Shown: positions 24,588-34,310 of the stretch, piece by piece
How the letters are laid out: every line of letters begins with the position of its first letter
Numbering within the stretch: position 1 is the first letter of the stretch
NCBI RefSeq assembly: GCF_006716355.1
Contig: NZ_VFOW01000001.1
Location: 5,332,001 to 5,396,000 of the forward strand
Length of the DNA stretch: 64,000 bases
Origin: Stackebrandtia endophytica
GTDB lineage: Bacteria; Actinomycetota; Actinomycetes; Mycobacteriales; Micromonosporaceae
Reading direction: 5' to 3'
Program-made: the position numbers and the translations under genes
The notes under the pieces: model-generated
Database searches by the model: none
Seen by the model: the letters and a program-made list of their open reading frames with translations, nothing else
Told to the model about the DNA's origin: nothing

Positions 24588-25088
24588 AGTGCCTCCTGCC
24601 GCACTCACGATGTGGGTGCGGCGCGTTGTTCCGATTCGGGTTGGGGCCGATCGGTGTTCGCATGGTTGACCGTTCGGGAGGTGAATACGGATGCACCGAG
24701 TTGTTGGGAGTTCGATGGGAAACAGTTGAGTGCCCGATGAATACGGCAATCTTCCATACGGGAATGGTGAATCGAATCCGCAATGGAGACTTCAGAGATC
24801 TATTAAAACAATAGGCGGGGATCAGCGTGAAACAATCACGACGGCCTTTGGCGAATCGTTACGAGGAATGCGATGCGGTGCGGTCGGAATATATACGGCC
24901 CGTGCCGTTGTCGTCGGCGACCCGAGTGGGTGAGTTCACCCGGGTCGCCGACCAAGCCAAGCCATTGCCGGCCACTGATCTCCCTAGGACGGACCGGAAT
25001 TCGCGCCAATGTCATACGGGCGGTGGGGCGTGGATCTTGGGCGTTTTTTACTGTCGTACCCGTGGCGATGCGGCCGCCACGGTGGTTC
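24588..25088. other. Intergenic with terminator-like hairpin
   Basis: About 500 bp of lower GC without a convincing gene; it includes the promoter of the secreted protein gene on the minus strand. A short plus-strand frame from 24569 has atypical composition and no ribosome-binding site. Confidence 0.45.
24914..24951. terminator. Hairpin downstream of lipoprotein gene
   Basis: TCGGCGACCCG (24914-24924) pairs with CGGGTCGCCGA (24941-24951), with a second possible pairing GGGTGA/TCACCC inside the loop. It lies about 140 bp beyond the stop of the minus-strand lipoprotein gene and probably ends that transcript. Confidence 0.6.
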
Positions 25089-25655
25089 CTACTTCACGGC
25101 CACGAAGGCTTCGGTTCCTCCGAATGCCTCAGCGACCCGCCAGACACCACCATCGATGGCGTCATCGGGGACCGCGGAGCATTCGTTGCCCGTCGAGGTC
25201 GCGTCGGTGTACTGCTTTCCCGCGTCCACGAGGTCGTTGGGGATGACTCCACAGCTGGCGTCGACGCCGCTGTAGGTGTTGCCGTCGCTGCCAACGAACT
25301 CGATGGAGAGGTCGACCCAGGCGGTGGCGCTGTCGTCACCGACATAGGTGGCCGTGATCTCGACCATGACAGCCGTCGTGCCATCGGGAATCTCGTTGAA
25401 CTGATTCTCGGCGAGCACGTCAGCGGTCGCGTCGAGATTGGTCTCGGCCAGCGAGACCTCCCAATCTCCCACTGCGATGGTGGTGCCGGCCGGGTACGGG
25501 TTGTCCCGGGTACCTTCATCATTGGCGGCCTCGTCGGCTTTCGAGTCGGCCGCATTCGAGTCGCCGTCGACGCTCGGTGCGGTGTCGTCACCAAGCGAAC
25601 AAGCGGCCACGAACAATGATGCGATCGCCCCGAGAGTGATTGCGGTCTTCCTCAT
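25089..25655 (-). CDS. Lipoprotein with DUF4352-like domain
   Basis: The ATG has AGGAG 5 nt upstream. The signal ends in the lipobox FVAAC (Cys19), so this is an envelope lipoprotein. An acidic, disordered linker (about 25-50) leads to a beta-sandwich domain: GTTIAVGDWEVSLAETN, then AVMVEITATYVGDDSA and a final VWRVAEAFGG. This order is typical of DUF4352/telomeric-repeat-binding-factor-like extracellular domains. Two Cys in the domain could form a disulfide. Function unknown. Confidence 0.82.
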   Translation of the reverse strand: MRKTAITLGAIASLFVAACSLGDDTAPSVDGDSNAADSKADEAANDEGTRDNPYPAGTTIAVGDWEVSLAETNLDATADVLAENQFNEIPDGTTAVMVEITATYVGDDSATAWVDLSIEFVGSDGNTYSGVDASCGVIPNDLVDAGKQYTDATSTGNECSAVPDDAIDGGVWRVAEAFGGTEAFVAVK

Positions 25656-26021
25656 GTCACTCCTAATCGTGTGATTCAAACCGGTTGGGATGACGGTTCG
25701 AATGAATACGGATTTTTTGGGGCCGAAGTGACCCTACAACCCGTGCACCGGCCGGGAATGGGCGCCTCATTCCGAACATGGCGGCGATCATGATTGTCTC
25801 CGAGGCGATTCTGAATCGATATCTCAGCTTAATGAAATCGGTATCTGGATAATGGACGGTTTTGTGTCTCTGTCCCTAGAGTCGGTGCGAGTACTCGCCC
25901 TTTTAACACTGTCCGATGTCAGGACGTCGTCGACGCCGACGCCCCGAGCGGCTTCTCCGACCCCGTTCGGTCGTGGGACACTGTGTACCCGGTGTCCCGA
26001 TCCGTGTGAGGATTTCCGCCG
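25656..26021. other. Divergent promoter region, no gene seen
   Basis: About 365 bp between the lipoprotein gene and the AraC regulator, AT-richer than its surroundings. No frame shows coding character. Confidence 0.45.
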
Positions 26022-26723
26022 ATGTTGACAGTCGAGGACCGTTCGTCGGATTCGCCGTACGTCGCCCGAGTGTGGCGTGGACACGCCTCGGGCGTCGAGC
26101 ACATGACCTCGGTGGCCACATCGCACTGGGAACTGGTCGCCTGGGAGGAGAACGGGGTTCTCCAGGGTGGACTGCGGGGTCCGGAGACCTCGGCGAGCGT
26201 CGCGGAGGTGCCGCACGACTCGGAGTCGTTCGGCATCATCTTCTCCCACGGCACATTCGTTCCGAAGCTGGCCATGTCCGAACTGGTCGACGCGCATCAC
26301 GCCTTCCCCCACGTGAGCGACGGCGCCTTCCTGTTTCGCGGTGAGCGGTGGCAACTGCCCGACTTCGACGACGCCGAGGCACTGGTGGTCAGGTTGGTGC
26401 GGGGTGGGGTGCTGATGCGTGATCGGCTGGTGGCCGACGTCGTGGCCGGAGACGAACCGACCCTGGGAACCCGATCGGTGCAGCGACGGGTGTCGGCGGC
26501 CACGGGTCTCACTCAGAACTCAATCCGGCAGATCGAGCGCTGTCGCCAGGCCGCGATCCTGATCGGCGAAGGACTACCGCTGGGCGACGTGGTGCACCGA
26601 CTGGGGTATTACGACCAGCCACACCTGGCCCGATCACTTCACCGCTACATCGGTCGCACTGCGACCCAGCTTCGCGCCGAGGCATCCGAGCCCTTGTCGC
26701 TTTTGTACAAGACAACCACCTGA
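26022..26723 (+). CDS. AraC-family transcriptional regulator
   Basis: The C-terminal 90 residues hold the two AraC helix-turn-helix units: VQRRVSAATGLTQNSIRQIERCRQAA and LGDVVHRLGYYDQPHLARSLHRYIG, ending with the family TPTQLR-like TATQLR. The N-terminal 130 residues are a cupin-like sensor of the DUF6597 type (RGHASGVEHMTSVATSHWELV). It lies 64 bp upstream of a DHFR-like reductase gene on the same strand, so the pair may be one transcript, with the reductase as a target. Its ATG follows GTGAGGA. Confidence 0.9.
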   Translation: MLTVEDRSSDSPYVARVWRGHASGVEHMTSVATSHWELVAWEENGVLQGGLRGPETSASVAEVPHDSESFGIIFSHGTFVPKLAMSELVDAHHAFPHVSDGAFLFRGERWQLPDFDDAEALVVRLVRGGVLMRDRLVADVVAGDEPTLGTRSVQRRVSAATGLTQNSIRQIERCRQAAILIGEGLPLGDVVHRLGYYDQPHLARSLHRYIGRTATQLRAEASEPLSLLYKTTT

Positions 26724-26787
26724 GTTGTTTCTAGGCTGGTGGCAGACCTCCGATTTGGAATCGGCCACAGTCGCAAGGAGACCGGTA

Positions 26788-27324
26788 ATGGGCAAGATCA
26801 TCGCGAGCTTCTTCATCTCTCTCGACGGCGTCGTCGAGTCGCCGGACGAATGGCACATGGAGTACTTCAACGATGAGATGGGCTCGGTGGTGAGCTCGGG
26901 AATGGACACCAACAAGGCGTTCCTCATGGGTCGCAAGTTGTACGAGGAGTGGGCCGGATATTGGCCCGACAGTACCGACGAGCCGTTCGCGACCTACTTC
27001 AACAGCGTGCCCAAGGGAGTCATCTCCGGGTCGCTGACCAATCCGACCTGGCAGAACACCACCGCGCTGCCGGGTGACGTCGACGCGGTTCGACGGTTCA
27101 AGGACGGGATCGACGGTGACATCGGCATGGCCGGTAGCGCCACGACGGTCCGGTGGTTGCTGGCAAACGAGCTCCTCGACGAGCTTCGGCTCTTCGTCCA
27201 CCCGATCGTCGTCGGGGAGGGTGACCGACTGTTCGAGGACACCGCCATGCACAAACTGGCGCTGGTCGACAGTTCGACGTTCTCGACCGGGGTGCTCAAT
27301 CTTCTGTACCGGACGAATTCGTAA
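26788..27324 (+). CDS. RibD C-terminal/dihydrofolate-reductase-family protein
   Basis: This 178-residue protein opens with KIIASFFISLDGVVESP, the standard start of the RibD_C/YwjB/YyaP reductase family; FLMGRKLYEEW and DIGMAGSATTVRWLLANELLDEL form the NADPH-binding region, and HPIVVGEGDRLF the final strand. Members use NADPH to reduce small heterocycles; they are distinct from true folate DHFR. The start has AAGGAG 7 nt upstream. It pairs with the AraC regulator in front. Confidence 0.92.
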   Translation: MGKIIASFFISLDGVVESPDEWHMEYFNDEMGSVVSSGMDTNKAFLMGRKLYEEWAGYWPDSTDEPFATYFNSVPKGVISGSLTNPTWQNTTALPGDVDAVRRFKDGIDGDIGMAGSATTVRWLLANELLDELRLFVHPIVVGEGDRLFEDTAMHKLALVDSSTFSTGVLNLLYRTNS

Positions 27325-27333
27325 TGGACGGTC

Positions 27334-27367
27334 GGCGGGGCGGCGTCGAGGGCGGCCCCGCCCCGCC
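27334..27367. terminator. 10-bp GC hairpin after reductase gene
   Basis: GGCGGGGCGG (27334-27343) pairs with CCGCCCCGCC (27358-27367), beginning 10 nt after the stop codon. Confidence 0.65.
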
Positions 27368-27423
27368 AACGCCGGGGGTTTCCCTACAATCGGCGTGATT
27401 GTCTCGTTTGCTGGGAGGATGAC

Positions 27424-28392
27424 GTGCGCGCCGCTGTCGCCGAGTCAGCCGGTCGGCTCGCCGATGTCGTGTCGATGCAGACCGTCGACGAACCCGCGAC
27501 GTTGCGGGAACACGAGGTCGCGGTCCGGATGGTCACCAGTACGGTGAACCCGTCCGACGCGGTCACCGTATCGGGGGCATACGGGTCGCGGACGAAGTTT
27601 CCGTTTGTTCCCGGCTTCGAGGGCGTCGGGGTCGTGGAGCGGATCGGTGCCGGAGTTCCCCCAGACCTCGTGGGACGTCGGGTGTTGCCGATCGGGTCGG
27701 CAGGCGCCTGGCAGCAGGTCAAGCGCACCGAGTTCTCCTGGTGCGTTCCGGTTCCCGACGACCTCTCCGACGACGCCGCCGGGTTCGCCTACATCAATCC
27801 GTTGACCGCCGTCCTCATGACCGAGCGGTTCGGTGGGGACGACCCGCGAGACGTCGTGATCACCGCGGCCGGGTCCGTCATCGGTGGACAGCTGGCCGAG
27901 TTGTTGAACCTGCGAGGTATCGACCCCGTCGGCGTGGTGCGGCGTGACCCCGGGCGCATCGCCGATCGGAGTAGGTGGCGAACCATCCTGGCCACCGACG
28001 ATCCCGAGTGGACGGGGAAGCTCGCCGAGGCCACCGGTGGCGGCGCCGACGTGGTGTTCGATTGCGTCGGTGGTGACCTGGGGCGTGACCTGGTGGCCGG
28101 ATTGGCGCCACGGGGACAACTTGTTCACTATGGATTGTTGTCGGGTCACCCAATCCCCACCGAATGCTTCGACGGTCGACGAGGTACTCGAGTTCACATG
28201 TTTCGACTGCGCGACCTCATTCACCGTCGACCCCGTTCGGAACTGGACCGATTGTTCGCCCCGGTCTTCGATCACCTGCGTGCCGGTCGATTGACCACTC
28301 ACATCGGAGCCCGTACCGGGCTCAGCGCTCTCCCCGCCGCGCTGGCGAGACCCGGTGACCGAGGGAAGCTGCTCATCGCCGTGCAGGAGTGA
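27424..28392 (+). CDS. Quinone-reductase-like MDR dehydrogenase
   Basis: This medium-chain dehydrogenase/reductase of 322 residues has an N-terminal GroES-like domain (VNPSDAVTVSGAYG, FPFVPGFEGVGVVERIG) and a Rossmann domain (AAGSVIGGQLAEL). It lacks the zinc-binding Cys/His set, so it belongs to the zinc-independent group near MECR/quinone oxidoreductases that reduce enoyl or quinone substrates with NADPH. It starts at GTG with GGAGG just upstream. It converges on a SdpI-like gene only 6 bp away. Confidence 0.9.
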   Translation: MRAAVAESAGRLADVVSMQTVDEPATLREHEVAVRMVTSTVNPSDAVTVSGAYGSRTKFPFVPGFEGVGVVERIGAGVPPDLVGRRVLPIGSAGAWQQVKRTEFSWCVPVPDDLSDDAAGFAYINPLTAVLMTERFGGDDPRDVVITAAGSVIGGQLAELLNLRGIDPVGVVRRDPGRIADRSRWRTILATDDPEWTGKLAEATGGGADVVFDCVGGDLGRDLVAGLAPRGQLVHYGLLSGHPIPTECFDGRRGTRVHMFRLRDLIHRRPRSELDRLFAPVFDHLRAGRLTTHIGARTGLSALPAALARPGDRGKLLIAVQE

Positions 28393-28398
28393 GCCGTG

Positions 28399-28758
28399 TC
28401 AGTCCTCCAGCGAACGGGCGGCTCTGCCACCGCGCACCGCGCCGTACGCCACGCAGGCGGTGAGCAGGGTGGCGGCGATGATGGTCGCAGCGAACACCAG
28501 CCATATCCACGGCGCCAGGATCATGACGACGGTGGCGCCGATCGCGCACCAGCCTCCGATCTCGGTGGGAACGCGCGCCGCCACATGGGCGGTGCGCCAG
28601 GCCTCGTCACTGGCCATCGTCGTGGGAGTACGAATGCCGGCGAACGGGTTGCGCCCCAGTCGTCCCTTGGCGGCAGCCCTGGCCAGCCAGATGATCAGCC
28701 CACCTGTGGCGAGTATCAGCGGGGTCAGCACGAGCTTGACGGTCATCAGTTCGCTCAT
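28399..28758 (-). CDS. SdpI-family membrane protein
   Basis: The 119-residue product has helices at about 6-26, 68-87 and 90-110. Between the first two is the SdpI signature GRLGRNPFAGIRTPTTMASDE with W and H following (EAWRTAH). SdpI in Bacillus gives immunity to the SdpC toxin and signals through the membrane; actinobacterial homologues are usually of unknown role. No toxin or ArsR-type SdpR gene lies next to it. Confidence 0.88.
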   Translation of the reverse strand: MSELMTVKLVLTPLILATGGLIIWLARAAAKGRLGRNPFAGIRTPTTMASDEAWRTAHVAARVPTEIGGWCAIGATVVMILAPWIWLVFAATIIAATLLTACVAYGAVRGGRAARSLED

Positions 28759-28837
28759 GGTTGGTCATGCTGCCAAACTCCGGCCCTTCGAGGTCACTGC
28801 CGCGCTCGACGGTGAGGTGAGTGCCGTCGACGGATGA

Positions 28838-30583
<1,746 letters not shown>

Positions 30584-30618
30584 CGCCCTGGCCGAAAGGC
30601 CGGAAAGGCCGATGCGGA

Positions 30619-31278
30619 TCATGACCGATAGCCGCCGCGATCGGATTTGTTGCGCAGTTCGGCGGCCAACACCGCCGCCTGGGTGCGACTGCGCATTCCC
30701 AGTTTGGCCAGTACATGAGACACGTAGTTCTTCACGGTCTTCTCCGCGAGGTTCATGCGCGTCGATATCTGCCGGTTGGTCAGACCCTCACCGATGTAGG
30801 TCAACACCTGTTGTTCCTGGGGCGTCAACTGCTTCAGTTGATCACCCTCGGTGTTCTCCCGACGCAACCGGTTCAGCAGTGCCGTCGTCGTTTTGGCATC
30901 CAACAAGGATTGTCCAGATGCGACGGTGCGGATCGCCGACAGGAGATCGGCGCCCAGCACCTGTTTGAGGACGAATCCCGAGGCACCGGCCATGATCGCG
31001 TCGAACAGTGCGTCGTCGTCGGTGAACGAGGTCAACATGAGGCAGTGCAGCCGCGGCAGCTGCGCTCGCAGCTCCCGGCACAGTTCGACGCCGTTTCCGT
31101 CGGGCAACCGAACGTCCAGCACGGCGACATCCGCACCACTGGCGGGGACGCGCGCCAGGGCCTCGCCCACCGTCGCGGCCTCACCGACCACCGTGAGGTC
31201 CGGTGCGGTCTCGATGAGGTCGGCGACACCTCGTCGCACAATCTCATGGTCATCGACCAGGAACACCCGCGCAGCCAC
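30619..31278 (-). CDS. devR: DosR (DevR)-like response regulator
   Basis: The receiver domain has acidic residues Asp9-Asp10 and phosphoacceptor Asp55 in AVLDVRLPDG; Thr and Lys positions follow in MLTSF and FVLKQ. The LuxR helix-turn-helix at about 150-210 (LTPQEQQVLTYIGEGLTNRQ, LAEKTVKNYVSHVLAKLGM) is very close to DosR of mycobacteria. The GTG chosen has GAGAGG 6 nt upstream; a GTG at 31293 lacks a site. It is convergent with the DosS-like gene, not in its operon, and upstream of the Acg-type nitroreductase on the other side. Confidence 0.94.
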   Translation of the reverse strand: MAARVFLVDDHEIVRRGVADLIETAPDLTVVGEAATVGEALARVPASGADVAVLDVRLPDGNGVELCRELRAQLPRLHCLMLTSFTDDDALFDAIMAGASGFVLKQVLGADLLSAIRTVASGQSLLDAKTTTALLNRLRRENTEGDQLKQLTPQEQQVLTYIGEGLTNRQISTRMNLAEKTVKNYVSHVLAKLGMRSRTQAAVLAAELRNKSDRGGYRS

Positions 31279-31370
31279 GTCAACCCTCTCCACATCACCG
31301 TTCTACATATTCGCCGTACACGGTACGCCCTCGGCGGAGGACGACGAGGGCTCCGACCGTTCGACGGCCG

Positions 31371-32348
31371 TTACGACGGCATCGGTACGTGGTAGCGCGG
31401 AGTCATCGGCGGCTCCGCGGTCGGGTCGGGATGGCCGACCCGCATGATCAACAGCGGATGACCGATGTCCGACAGGATGCGATACAACCCCAATCGCGTC
31501 TCGGCGATCTCCACGACCGAACTCAACGGCATCACCACCAGTCCCGCCTGGATCGCCGCCGCCCAGGCGTACACCAGAGCCTCACCACCGCGCAGCCAGG
31601 CGTGCTGATCGTCCTCGTCGGTGACCAGCATCAGATAGGCGGCCGCGGCGTCCCCACCGGAATGATCGATGGGCAACCGTCCGGCCTGAAACCGCGGCGG
31701 CACCAGATAGTGTCCGCCGGGCGCCGGAATCGTCGAATCGGGTACTCCCGGCGCGTCCTCGCCAACCGCGACCCACTCGTCGAGTTCGCGTTTCCGTGCG
31801 GTGTCGGCGCTCTCCAACCGCCGCGCGGTATCGGCGGCGGTCGCCAGACGGATCACCTGATCGCGACGCAACAGGTGAATGTGGGCGCCGTGCTGCTCGG
31901 CGCCCCGCCGAATCGCGTCGATCTGCTCCGGGGTCGGGGCGGGCTCGCGCAGTGGCCGACGATCGGTCTGTCGCAGCATGAGCGCTCGAAACAGTTCGGA
32001 CTCGGCGGTGTGGTCGGACAGAACCTCCCCGACCTCGACGGTGGCCAACGCGTCGGAGTGCGGGAATCGGGAGACGATCGGGCGCCTACCCTGCGCGGCG
32101 ACGGCGGCGGTCGCGTAGGCGAGGGAGGCACCACAGCTGATCGTCAACATCCGCCCGGACGGGTCGCCGGCCGGCAACCGCCGGTCCCATTCGGCGCTCA
32201 ACTCGATCGCCGAGTCCAGGGTCCGCCACCGCCACGGTTGCGTGTTGTGGATCGATGGCGCGTATCGTGCCGCCCCCGCCGCAGCGGCCAGGATCGCCCC
32301 GACATCCGCCGGGGCGGAGGTGGAGGCGACTCGCTCGTGCTGGTTCAT
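31371..32348 (-). CDS. Acg-type nitroreductase-family protein
   Basis: This 325-residue product matches the Acg/Rv3131 group of nitroreductase-like proteins: it begins AAAGAARYAPSIHNTQPWRW, contains LMLRQTDRRP, and ends with ILSDIGHPLLIMRVGH. Acg proteins are DosR-induced in mycobacteria and are thought to sequester FMN in place of reducing substrates. The ATG start gives the natural N-terminus MNQHERVAS; the long upstream frame is non-coding. It is divergent from the universal stress protein, with DosR-like sites between. Confidence 0.9.
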   Translation of the reverse strand: MNQHERVASTSAPADVGAILAAAAGAARYAPSIHNTQPWRWRTLDSAIELSAEWDRRLPAGDPSGRMLTISCGASLAYATAAVAAQGRRPIVSRFPHSDALATVEVGEVLSDHTAESELFRALMLRQTDRRPLREPAPTPEQIDAIRRGAEQHGAHIHLLRRDQVIRLATAADTARRLESADTARKRELDEWVAVGEDAPGVPDSTIPAPGGHYLVPPRFQAGRLPIDHSGGDAAAAYLMLVTDEDDQHAWLRGGEALVYAWAAAIQAGLVVMPLSSVVEIAETRLGLYRILSDIGHPLLIMRVGHPDPTAEPPMTPRYHVPMPS

Positions 32349-32380
32349 ACCCGAATCATCTCCGGTGATGTGACCGCCGA

Positions 32381-32457
32381 GACAGGGCCGAACCGCATCA
32401 TCCGGCAGTGACTTTCGGCCGCTGGTCCCGGTCGTGACAGGGCCGAAGGTCCCTGGT
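32381..32457. promoter_or_regulatory. Cluster of DosR-box-like sites
   Basis: Three related sequences lie between the divergent acg-like and universal-stress genes. A full site at 32438-32455 is CAGGGCCGAAGGTCCCTG; its complement contains GGGACCTTCGGCCC, matching 11 of 14 positions of the DosR core GGGACTTTAGTCCC. A second site (GTGACTTTCGGCCGC, 32408-32422) and a half-site GACAGGGCCGAA (32381-32392), repeated exactly at 32436-32447, accompany it. Established for mycobacterial DosR; inferred here. Confidence 0.7.
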
Positions 32458-32602
32458 GCGGTGACCGGACACCTCTGAACGATCCGGTTGAGGGGCCCGA
32501 GGCTGGAAGTATGGGTCTCGCGGAGCCGCTTCGAACGGTTCACGCGGGTGACGACGAGATCCAGCCGAAGAGTTTGGGCAAGCCACTGAGGAGGAACCCA
32601 AC

Positions 32603-33448
32603 ATGTCCGCACCCATCGTCGTGGGATACGACGGCTCGGTCGACAGCCGTATCGCCGTCGACTTCGCCCTCGCCGAAGCCGAGCTGCGGGAACGCGGGTT
32701 GGTCATCGTCTACGCCCGGCTCACCCCGATTCCGACGTTGCCGTTCGAGGCGACCTACGCCTGGCACCAGGACAACAGTGAACGCGAGGCGGCCGAGAAG
32801 ATGTTGGCGCAGGTCGCCGCCGAGATCCGAGCCGACGCCGAACACGTCGTCGTCGACACCGAGATCGTGGACACGGCCAGCGCGAGTACCACCCTGGTCG
32901 ACAAGTCCCGGTCGGCGCACCTGATCGTGGTGGGAAGTCGAGGGCGCGGCGGTATCAGCGGACTGTTGTTGGGATCGACCAGTTCGCAGGTCGCCGGGCA
33001 TGCCCATTGCCCGGTGCTGGTCACCCGACGCAACGTCGAGTACGGCGACCCACGCGGTGTCGTCGCCGTGGGAGTGGACGGATCCGAACTGTCCGACAAC
33101 GCCGTCGGCTTCGCCTTCGCGACCGCGTCGATGCGGGGAGCCGAGCTGCTCGCGGTTCACGCGTGGCGTCCGTTGGTTCCACGGGCGGAGGTGGATTTCG
33201 CCGACGTGGAGGCGGACATCCTCACTGAGGCGGTGGCCCCGTGGCGAAGTCGCTACCCGGACGTACCGGTCCGGCTGCGGTCGGTCTCCGGCGGCATTCG
33301 GGACGTCTTGTTGGAGGAGGCGGCCGGAGCCGACCTGCTGGTGGTCGGTTCACGCGGTCGTGGCGGCTTCGCCGGGCTGATCCTCGGATCGACCAGTCAG
33401 GCGATGCTCCATCACGCCGCAGTGCCGGTGGCGGTGGTCCACCCCTGA
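32603..33448 (+). CDS. Tandem universal stress protein (UspA family)
   Basis: Two Usp domains occupy about residues 1-142 and 150-281. Each ends with the ATP-binding loop: VVGSRGRGGISGLLLGSTS and VVGSRGRGGFAGLILGSTS. Tandem-domain Usps of this size are the most numerous class in the mycobacterial DosR regulon and bind ATP to modulate metabolism during arrest. The ATG has GAGGAGG upstream. DosR-like boxes lie 150 bp upstream and a hairpin terminator follows the stop. Confidence 0.95.
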   Translation: MSAPIVVGYDGSVDSRIAVDFALAEAELRERGLVIVYARLTPIPTLPFEATYAWHQDNSEREAAEKMLAQVAAEIRADAEHVVVDTEIVDTASASTTLVDKSRSAHLIVVGSRGRGGISGLLLGSTSSQVAGHAHCPVLVTRRNVEYGDPRGVVAVGVDGSELSDNAVGFAFATASMRGAELLAVHAWRPLVPRAEVDFADVEADILTEAVAPWRSRYPDVPVRLRSVSGGIRDVLLEEAAGADLLVVGSRGRGGFAGLILGSTSQAMLHHAAVPVAVVHP

Positions 33449-33472
33449 TGAACTGAGGCGAACACGAGGGAG

Positions 33473-33506
33473 CGGGTCCCGATGCGCGGCAGGGCATCGG
33501 GACCCG
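33473..33506. terminator. Perfect 13-bp hairpin after usp gene
   Basis: CGGGTCCCGATGC (33473-33485) pairs with GCATCGGGACCCG (33494-33506), starting 25 nt after the usp stop. Confidence 0.78.
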
Positions 33507-33552
33507 TCGCCGTCGTGGGTGGGTCGGGCTGCGAAACGGCCCGGATGAGGCA

Positions 33553-33567
33553 GGGCCCTTCGGCCGC
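33553..33567. promoter_or_regulatory. DosR-box-like site upstream of doxX-like gene
   Basis: GGGCCCTTCGGCCGC resembles the DosR core and the sites upstream of the usp gene. It lies 100 bp before the DoxX-like start and after the usp terminator, where a promoter is needed. Confidence 0.5.
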
Positions 33568-33669
33568 CACATTGATGTCTTGCGGCACTGATCGTTTCAG
33601 CCGTCACCGAGCTGAACTGGAACTGCTCCGATCGCACCAGCGACGGGACAGGTTGAAAGGACCCCCATC

Positions 33670-34212
33670 ATGAGCACCCACGCACCGCCGGCGGTACGCG
33701 ACATCTCGGCCCTGCCCGAAGGTCGTTCGGCTCTGCTGGACCGTATCTGGGCCATCGCTCGTATCGGTCTCGGTTGGACCTTTCTGTGGGCCTTCCTCGA
33801 CAAGATGTTCGGGCTGGGCTTCTCGACTCCGAGTGACCGGTCGTGGCTGGCCGGCGGCAGCCCCACCGAGGGGTTCCTCGCCAACAGCGCGGCGGGACCG
33901 CTCAAGGGTTTCTACACCGCGATAGCCGGTCAAGCCTGGGCCAACTGGCTGTTCATGGCGGGGCTGGCCGGAATCGGCATCGCCCTGATGCTGGGCATCG
34001 GTATGCGCATCGCCGGTGTCTCGGGGGCACTGCTCCTGGTCATGATGTGGTCGGTGTCGCTACCCCCGGCGTCGAACCCGGTCATCGACAGCCACCTGCT
34101 CCAGGCGGTCCTGCTGGTCGGCATCGTCGGCGCTCGTGCCGGACACACCTGGGGGCTCGGTGACAAGTGGAATCGGGTGCCACTGGTCGAACGGTTCCCC
34201 ATCCTCCGATGA
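33670..34212 (+). CDS. DoxX-like membrane protein
   Basis: The 180-residue protein has four predicted helices (about 28-45, 88-110, 113-130 and 140-158). It carries the DoxX-type first helix RIGLGWTFLWAFLDKMFGLGF and a periplasmic loop rich in Ser, Gly and Pro. DoxX proteins are quinone-linked membrane subunits (thiosulfate:quinone oxidoreductase and related complexes) connected to redox stress. The ATG follows GAAAGGA. Its position inside the dormancy island suggests DosR control. Confidence 0.85.
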   Translation: MSTHAPPAVRDISALPEGRSALLDRIWAIARIGLGWTFLWAFLDKMFGLGFSTPSDRSWLAGGSPTEGFLANSAAGPLKGFYTAIAGQAWANWLFMAGLAGIGIALMLGIGMRIAGVSGALLLVMMWSVSLPPASNPVIDSHLLQAVLLVGIVGARAGHTWGLGDKWNRVPLVERFPILR

Positions 34213-34218
34213 AGGGCT

Positions 34219-34255
34219 ACCGGTGTCGGCCGATCACCACGCGGCCGACACCGGT
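34219..34255. terminator. Perfect 14-bp hairpin after doxX-like gene
   Basis: ACCGGTGTCGGCCG pairs with CGGCCGACACCGGT across a 9-nt loop, 6 nt after the stop codon. Confidence 0.8.
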
Positions 34256-34259
34256 TCAC

Positions 34260-34288
34260 AACGCCACCTGCGACAGGCGGGTGGCGTT
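34260..34288. terminator. Second hairpin, end of the prp operon
   Basis: AACGCCACC (34260-34268) pairs with GGTGGCGTT (34280-34288). It is the nearer hairpin to the stop of the minus-strand aminotransferase gene and probably terminates the long prp operon. Confidence 0.65.
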
Positions 34289-34310
34289 CTGTTGTGGGGG
34301 TTGGAGGACG

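Noticed and set aside
28399-28758. Part of a toxin-immunity (Sdp) system
   Set aside because: The SdpI signature is real, but no SdpC-like toxin, SdpAB maturation gene or ArsR-type SdpR lies nearby; SdpI-like proteins alone are common in actinobacteria.
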